In this document: piece after piece, positions 6,712 to 10,626 of the stretch
Layout of the letters: every line of letters begins with the position of its first letter
How positions within the stretch are numbered: position 1 is the first letter of the stretch
From: Sphaerochaetaceae bacterium
Lineage (GTDB): Bacteria > Spirochaetota > Spirochaetia > Sphaerochaetales > Sphaerochaetaceae
Reading direction: 5' to 3'
Assembly (NCBI GenBank): GCA_016302165.1
Contig: JAEDOD010000062.1
Coordinates: forward strand, 1-10,626
DNA: 10,626 nucleotides
Notes under the pieces: model-generated
What the model saw: the letters and a program-made list of their open reading frames with translations, nothing else
What the model was told of the DNA's origin: nothing
Databases searched by the model: none
Position numbers and translations under genes: made by a program

Positions 6712-6863
6712 CTTAATTGGGGTTTCACATAGGCTGTTTTGAGGGTAGCCGCCAACCTGTGTTCCGGAAAGAGGGCAAAATTGGAATGAGGCCGCTTCCT
6801 TCCTTCTCCTTTCGCATTGTGGTTGAAAGGGAAACCCGAATCTATTGAAGACTTCAGGGAGTT
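6712..6863. other. Non-coding stretch between convergent genes, with several dyads
   Basis: I see no credible ORF here. The visible structure includes CACA/TGTG (6726-6729 with 6758-6761) enclosing GGCT/AGCC, a TTCCGGAA palindrome at 6762-6769, a 6-bp hairpin CCTTTC/GAAAGG at 6808-6830, and an 11-nt dyad TGAAG-A-CTTCA at 6846-6856. None of these is followed by a T run, and I find no convincing promoter on either strand. It could hold a small RNA, or simply the 3' ends of the two flanking transcripts. Confidence 0.4.
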
Positions 6864-7457
6864 TTACTTTGAGTAGAACTCGACAACCAGCTGGTCGTTC
6901 ACTTCAACTGGAATTTCGTTTCTCTCTGGGAGACGGGCGAAAGTTCCTGTCCATCCTTCTTCATCGATTGTGAAGTATGGGAGGTTGAAGGATCTGTGAC
7001 CCTTGAAGTTGGCTTCGAACTGGACGTTCTTTCTGCTCTTCTCCTTAAGGGTGATCTTGTCACCAGGCTGAAGTGAGTAGGAAGGAATATCCACCTTCTT
7101 GCCGTTTACGAGAATGTGGCCATGGTTGACAAGCTGACGTGCAAGTCTGATGGAGTTTGCAAAACCAATTCTGTATACAGCGTTGTCAAGTCTTCTCTCC
7201 AATGCGATGACAAGAGCATCACCTGTTCTGAGTTCAGAGGTGAGAGCCTTTTCATAGTAGTGGTGGAGCTGCTTCTCCATGACGCCATAGTAAGCCTTGA
7301 GCTTCTGCTTCTCTGTCAGCTGCTTTGAGTAGTCAGTTGGCTTCTTTCTCTTTGCGAAGGCAGGATCGTTTGCCCTCTTCATTGCCTTGGGATGTCCACA
7401 AACATTGACCCCAAGTCTTCTGCACTGCTTAAATCTAGGAGTAAAATTTCTTCCCAT
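6864..7457 (-). CDS. rpsD: 30S ribosomal protein S4
   Basis: S4 nucleates 30S assembly by binding 16S rRNA, and in some bacteria represses its own operon. The 197-residue length is normal for bacterial S4. The N-terminal region has CRRLGVNVCGHPK, with only two cysteines (12 and 20), so the four-cysteine zinc site of C+ S4 forms is absent. It is followed by LTEKQKLKAYYGVMEKQ and then by the S4 RNA-binding domain (about residues 90-155), including RLDNAVYRIGFA, RLARQLVNHGHILVNGKKV and the PGD turn. The start is ATG with GGAGG 9 nt upstream. The gene stands alone here, not in the alpha operon with rpsM, rpsK and rpoA as in many bacteria. Confidence 0.98.
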   Translation of the reverse strand: MGRNFTPRFKQCRRLGVNVCGHPKAMKRANDPAFAKRKKPTDYSKQLTEKQKLKAYYGVMEKQLHHYYEKALTSELRTGDALVIALERRLDNAVYRIGFANSIRLARQLVNHGHILVNGKKVDIPSYSLQPGDKITLKEKSRKNVQFEANFKGHRSFNLPYFTIDEEGWTGTFARLPERNEIPVEVNDQLVVEFYSK

Positions 7458-7489
7458 GATTTATACCCTCCAGTTAGAATTTTGATTTT

Positions 7490-7503
7490 GTCGGAAAACC
7501 GAC
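7490..7503 (-). promoter_or_regulatory. Hairpin at the 5' end of the rpsD leader
   Basis: On the minus strand GTCGG-TTTT-CCGAC forms a perfect 5-bp stem. It begins within a base or two of the predicted rpsD transcription start (about 7504) and ends 32 nt before the ATG. It could stabilise the mRNA 5' end or be part of an S4 autoregulatory site; the second is an inference from S4 behaviour in other bacteria. Confidence 0.45.
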
Positions 7504-7510
7504 CAATAAA

Positions 7511-7539
7511 CTTTAACCCAAAGAAAAGGGTGATGTCAA
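7511..7539 (-). promoter_or_regulatory. rpsD promoter
   Basis: On the minus strand a perfect TTGACA (7539-7534) is followed after exactly 17 nt by TTAAAG (7516-7511), a weak -10. The predicted start is near 7504, giving a leader of about 47 nt. Confidence 0.6.
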
Positions 7540-7556
7540 TTTGTAGAGAGGTAAAG

Positions 7557-7633
7557 AGATGCATCTTTTCCAATGTGGAATGTGCATAAAAGAGAAGGAT
7601 TGTACAACTGTTTTCCACACACATTCCTCTTTT
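7557..7633. promoter_or_regulatory. Cluster of inverted repeats upstream of the MFS/GH2 operon
   Basis: In under 80 bases lie AGATGCATCT (7557-7566, perfect palindrome), TTCCA-ATG-TGGAA (7568-7580), TTGTACAA (7600-7607, perfect palindrome), and GGAATGTG (7577-7584) with its inverse CACATTCC (7619-7626). AAAAGAG and CTCTTTT (7588-7594, 7627-7633) form another inverted pair. These are candidate operators for control of the sugar operon. No convincing -35/-10 pair was found for the MFS gene; TAGAAT at 7638-7643 is a possible -10 very close to the start codon. Confidence 0.4.
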
Positions 7634-7649
7634 GCAGTAGAATGGGTCC

Positions 7650-8894
7650 ATGAAGAAAAATCTCTGGCCCTCGGCAATAATCATCGGACTCTCAGGACAA
7701 ATCGCCTGGACAGTGGAGAACATGTACTTCAATGTGTTCCTCTACAACACAATTTCCCAGGATTCATCATATATAGCAATGATGGTGGCCCTTTCCGCCA
7801 TTACGGCGACATTCACCACTTTCCTTATTGGAGGAATCTCAGATAGAATCGGACGCCGTAAGCCCTTCATGACATGGGGATACCTATTCTGGGCTTTGAC
7901 AGTGGCCCTATTCGGCTTCATCTCCCCTTCCTCCTTCAGATCTGTGTCCCTTGCCGCCATCTCTGTGGTGGCCCTGGACTGTCTAATGACCTTCTTCGGC
8001 TCCGCAGCCAATGATGCTGTATTCAATGCCTACATCACAGAAAACGTTCCTGGAGAGAAGCGAAGCAAGGTGGAGGGAGTGATACAGATTCTTCCTATGG
8101 TGGCCATGCTCTTTGTCTTCGGAGTTATGGATGGCTTTACACAGAAAGGTGAATGGAGGTCCTTCTTCCTTATTGTTGCTGGAATCATGGCCATTTCAGC
8201 CCTTTCCTCCTTCTTCCTCATCCATGAGGAGAAGAGGGAGAGTAGACGGGAAGGAAGCCTTCTTTCCTCCTTCCTCTATGGCTTTCTTCCTTCCACAGTG
8301 AAGGGGAACAGGAAGCTCTACATCACCTTCCTTGCCTTTGGAGTCAATGCCATAGGCATGCAGGTCTTCTACCCATACCTTATCATATATGTGCAGAACT
8401 ACCTGGGTTTCGATAACTATGTCGTTCTTCTGGGCATTGTGCTCATAGTGGCCTCAGTCTTCTCTGTGGTCATGGGTAGAGTTGTAGACAGAATCGGAAG
8501 AATCAAGGTTGCCATTCCTGCTGTCTGCCTTATGGCTACTGGTATGGCAGCCATGTATTTCTCCAGGTCCTTCATTGCCACAACTCTCGCAGGATGCGTG
8601 ATGATGGCTGGGTATCTGTTATCTACATCGGTGCTTTCAGCCTTGGTCAGGGATTACACTCCACCCCAGCATGAAGGGGAGATCCAGGGAGTTAGAATGG
8701 TATTCCAGGTTATGATTCCAATGGTAGTAGGCCCAGTGTTGGGCTCAGCCGCAATCAAAGGTAGCGGTATGACATACATGGAGCTGGGAGAAGTGAAGAG
8801 CGTCCCCACTCCCCTCATATTCCTGATTGCAGCAGTTGTCACAATATTCTCCCTGATACCACTCATTGCACTACGTAAGGAGGAGAAGAGATGA
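7650..8894 (+). CDS. MFS transporter, probable glycoside/oligosaccharide importer
   Basis: This 414-residue integral membrane protein has the hydrophobic pattern of about 12 transmembrane helices split by a charged central loop (about residues 192-222). The major facilitator signature A is clear after the second helix, GGISDRIGRRKPF (61-73), and recurs in the second half as GRVVDRIGRIK (276-286). A conserved-looking stretch, VRDYTPPQHEGEIQGVRM, lies at 333-350. The substrate cannot be read from sequence. The immediately following glycoside hydrolase, which overlaps by ATGA, argues for a sugar or glycoside. The start is ATG 7650 at the natural beginning of the first helix; only a weak Shine-Dalgarno-like GGG precedes it. 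An upstream in-frame extension is not needed. Confidence 0.9.
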   Translation: MKKNLWPSAIIIGLSGQIAWTVENMYFNVFLYNTISQDSSYIAMMVALSAITATFTTFLIGGISDRIGRRKPFMTWGYLFWALTVALFGFISPSSFRSVSLAAISVVALDCLMTFFGSAANDAVFNAYITENVPGEKRSKVEGVIQILPMVAMLFVFGVMDGFTQKGEWRSFFLIVAGIMAISALSSFFLIHEEKRESRREGSLLSSFLYGFLPSTVKGNRKLYITFLAFGVNAIGMQVFYPYLIIYVQNYLGFDNYVVLLGIVLIVASVFSVVMGRVVDRIGRIKVAIPAVCLMATGMAAMYFSRSFIATTLAGCVMMAGYLLSTSVLSALVRDYTPPQHEGEIQGVRMVFQVMIPMVVGPVLGSAAIKGSGMTYMELGEVKSVPTPLIFLIAAVVTIFSLIPLIALRKEEKR

Positions 8895-10558
8895 TTCCAT
8901 TTCCCGAATACCCTAGGCCCCAGCTGGAAAGGAAAAAGGACTGGCTGATTCTGAATGGAGAGTGGAACCTGAAGGTTCTGAGCGAAAAAGGAGACACTGT
9001 AAAGGAAGGCTCCATTACAGTTCCTTTCAGTCCTGAGGCTCCCTTAAGTGGCTTTGGCCACCAGACGCTACCAGAGGAGACTCTAGTCTACTCCAGACAA
9101 GTCTCACTGCCCTTCCCTTTTGATAAGGATAAGGAGAAGCTTATTCTCCACTTTGGAGCTGTAGACTACGAAGCAAGAATACTCATAGACGGGGAAGAGA
9201 AGAAGACACACAAAGGAGGCTATCTCCCCTTCTCCCTGGAAGTGGAGAAAAGCGAGTTTCTCCTTACTGTTGAAGTGAAGGACCCCACAGACAATGGCGA
9301 CCAGGAGAGAGGAAAGCAGAAGACTAAGCGTGGAGGTATCTGGTACACTCCCCAAAGCGGTATATGGCAGACAGTGTGGATCGAGAAGGTTCCTTCCGTC
9401 TACATTACAGGTCTGAAGCTTATTCCAGACACTACAGGCTTTTCAATCACTGTGTTCTGTCAGGAAGATGAGGAGGTGACTCTTTCCTTCAATGGGGAGA
9501 AGTATACCCTGAAAGCCAACGAAGAAAAGAGGATCCAGGTTTCTTCTCCCCATCTATGGAGCCCGGAAGATCCTTATCTCTATCATTTCTCCCTACTATT
9601 AGGAAATGACGAAGTGTTTTCATACTTGGGTCTCAGAAGCTTCGGAGTGGGAGAAGACGGGAATGGAATCAAGCGCCTAATGCTTAACGGCAAAAGCTAC
9701 TTCCACCATGCTCTTCTTGACCAGGGCTACTGGATGGATGGGTTATATACTCCGCCTTCAGACGAGGCCATGGTAGAAGATATAAGAATTGCGAAGGACA
9801 TGGGCTTCAACTGTCTCAGAAAGCATATAAAGATAGAAAGCCCAAGGTGGTACTACCACTGTGACAGGCTGGGGATGCTGGTATGGCAGGACGCTGTAAG
9901 CGGAGGAGGAAAGTATAATCCCCTCATTATTACAGCTCCTCTTATCCTAGGCTCCCATCTGAAAGACAACCACTACTCTCTCCTTGGTAGAAGGAACGAA
10001 GAGAAGAGGAAGGAGTTTGAGGATAATCTCTTCTCCATGATAGATACTCTCTTCAACACAGTATCCATAGCAATGTGGGTGGTGTTCAACGAAGCCTGGG
10101 GCCAGTTTGATTCAGTGCGAATCGGAAAGGAAGTGGAAAGGAAAGACCCCACCCGTACCGTTGACTATCACTCAGGTTGGCTGGACCAGGGAGAAGGAAG
10201 CTTCAGAAGCCTCCATGTCTATTTCCGCCCCTATGTCTTCCATAAAGACAAGAAGAACCGATGCGTGATCCTATCGGAGTTTGGAGGCTATGGCCACAAG
10301 GTCCAGGGCCATACCTGGGGAGATGACACCTTTGAATATAAAGGCTTCAAAAGCCGAGAAGAGCTGACAGATGCTGTAGTTGACCTATATGAAAAACAGA
10401 TTATCCCAGCTGTTTCCAAGGGTCTTTCAGCCTCTGTCTACACACAGCTTTCTGACGTAGAGGATGAACTTAATGGCCTCGTGACCTACGACAGGAAAGT
10501 GGTAAAGATGGATAAAGAGAAAATAAGGGCAATGTCTGATAAGCTATTGGGAAAGTAA
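8891..10558 (+). CDS. Glycoside hydrolase family 2 enzyme (beta-glycosidase, cytoplasmic)
   Basis: The domain order is that of GH2: a jelly-roll sugar-binding domain (about 10-165, with LNGEWNL near 21 and SGIWQTVWIE at 156-165), an Ig-like sandwich (about 168-255), and a TIM barrel (about 258-550). Predicted catalytic residues are Glu401 (acid/base, in FNEAWG) and Glu463 (nucleophile, in LSEFGG). GH2 enzymes are retaining beta-galactosidases, glucuronidases, mannosidases and relatives; I cannot decide the substrate. At 555 residues it is a short form without the extra C-terminal domains of LacZ. No signal peptide is present, so it acts on imported substrate. The ATG overlaps the transporter stop as ATGA, and AAGGAGG lies 7 nt upstream. 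Confidence 0.93.
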   Translation: MIPFPEYPRPQLERKKDWLILNGEWNLKVLSEKGDTVKEGSITVPFSPEAPLSGFGHQTLPEETLVYSRQVSLPFPFDKDKEKLILHFGAVDYEARILIDGEEKKTHKGGYLPFSLEVEKSEFLLTVEVKDPTDNGDQERGKQKTKRGGIWYTPQSGIWQTVWIEKVPSVYITGLKLIPDTTGFSITVFCQEDEEVTLSFNGEKYTLKANEEKRIQVSSPHLWSPEDPYLYHFSLLLGNDEVFSYLGLRSFGVGEDGNGIKRLMLNGKSYFHHALLDQGYWMDGLYTPPSDEAMVEDIRIAKDMGFNCLRKHIKIESPRWYYHCDRLGMLVWQDAVSGGGKYNPLIITAPLILGSHLKDNHYSLLGRRNEEKRKEFEDNLFSMIDTLFNTVSIAMWVVFNEAWGQFDSVRIGKEVERKDPTRTVDYHSGWLDQGEGSFRSLHVYFRPYVFHKDKKNRCVILSEFGGYGHKVQGHTWGDDTFEYKGFKSREELTDAVVDLYEKQIIPAVSKGLSASVYTQLSDVEDELNGLVTYDRKVVKMDKEKIRAMSDKLLGK

Positions 10559-10586
10559 GGGAAAATCCACCCTCGGTGGATTTCCC
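10559..10586. terminator. Shared hairpin between the GH2 gene and the convergent right-edge gene
   Basis: GGG-A-AAATCCACC pairs with GGTGGATTTCCC around a CTC loop: 12 base pairs with one bulged A, starting directly after the GH2 stop codon. It lies only 7 nt beyond the stop of the gene on the other strand, so it probably terminates both transcripts. T runs are weak on both sides. Confidence 0.75.
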
Positions 10587-10593
10587 TCTGCCT

Positions 10594-10626
10594 TTATACA
10601 TTGAACTTGAAGAAGACGATGTCTCC
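10594..10626 (-). CDS. ychF: C-terminal end of a minus-strand gene, probably ychF (ribosome-binding ATPase)
   Basis: The minus strand reads GDIVFFKFNV followed by TAA (10596-10594). This closely matches the conserved C-terminus of YchF (Obg-family P-loop ATPase), which as I recall ends in a GD-[VI]-x-x-F-[RK]-FNV pattern belonging to its TGS domain. Only ten codons are in the window, so the call rests on this tail alone. It converges with the GH2 gene and shares its terminator hairpin. Confidence 0.65.
   Translation of the reverse strand, partial: GDIVFFKFNV

Noticed and set aside
6790..6803. Minus-strand GGAAGGAAGCGGCC, resembling the core of bacterial SRP RNA
   Set aside because: The partner half of SRP helix 8 (GTCAGGTCC type) is missing: the bases before it are AAAGGAGAA and cannot close the GGAA tetraloop.
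7379..7732. Minus-strand frame crossing the rpsD start and the MFS start
   Set aside because: It overlaps both genes and the divergent regulatory region and has no recognisable domain; the rpsD promoter lies inside it.

Overview
The window is a bacterial chromosomal segment that looks like ordinary, mostly vertically inherited genome. The best guess for the host is a host-associated spirochaete of the Sphaerochaeta/Treponema type. The reasons are an Smr-domain protein carrying copies of an F-x-[DE]-I-L-x-x-[YW]-E motif that I recall from spirochaete Smr proteins, a lipoprotein with a relaxed lipobox (LSSC), frequent TTG starts, and the general gene style. This assignment is an inference; there is no rRNA in the window to confirm it. 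I see no mobile element, phage gene or CRISPR array.

Layout from left to right. (1) Minus strand, 18-2314: a CBS-CBS-ACT regulatory protein followed 2 nt later by a 551-residue Smr-domain protein with a long charged, repeat-bearing N-terminal region. A further gene probably starts at the extreme left edge (ATG on the minus strand at 3-1). (2) Plus strand, 2409-2480: tRNA-Arg(CCT) with its own promoter and terminator, placed between the two minus-strand operons. (3) Minus strand, 2548-5840: a small exported protein of unknown function, then topA (DNA topoisomerase I). The topA ribosome-binding site overlaps the stop codon of the exported-protein gene. (4) Plus strand, 5958-6662: a probable lipoprotein, divergent from the topA operon and followed by a GC-rich hairpin. 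(5) 6663-6863: a 200-base non-coding stretch between two convergent genes. (6) Minus strand, 6864-7457: rpsD (ribosomal protein S4) with a good promoter and a 5' leader hairpin. (7) 7458-7649: a divergent regulatory region rich in dyads. (8) Plus strand, 7650-10558: a two-gene sugar-utilisation unit made of an MFS transporter and a cytoplasmic GH2 glycoside hydrolase, overlapping by ATGA. It ends at a strong hairpin shared with a convergent gene at the right edge, whose last ten residues look like the C-terminus of YchF.

How the genes work together. The MFS/GH2 pair is the only clear pathway: import of a glycoside followed by intracellular hydrolysis. TopA, S4, tRNA-Arg and YchF are housekeeping genes. 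The least understood objects are the repeat architecture of the Smr protein, the exported protein upstream of topA, and the two structured intergenic regions. Three of the eight protein starts visible in full are TTG, each with a good Shine-Dalgarno. No new multi-gene system is evident; the Smr scaffold-like protein is the most distinctive item.
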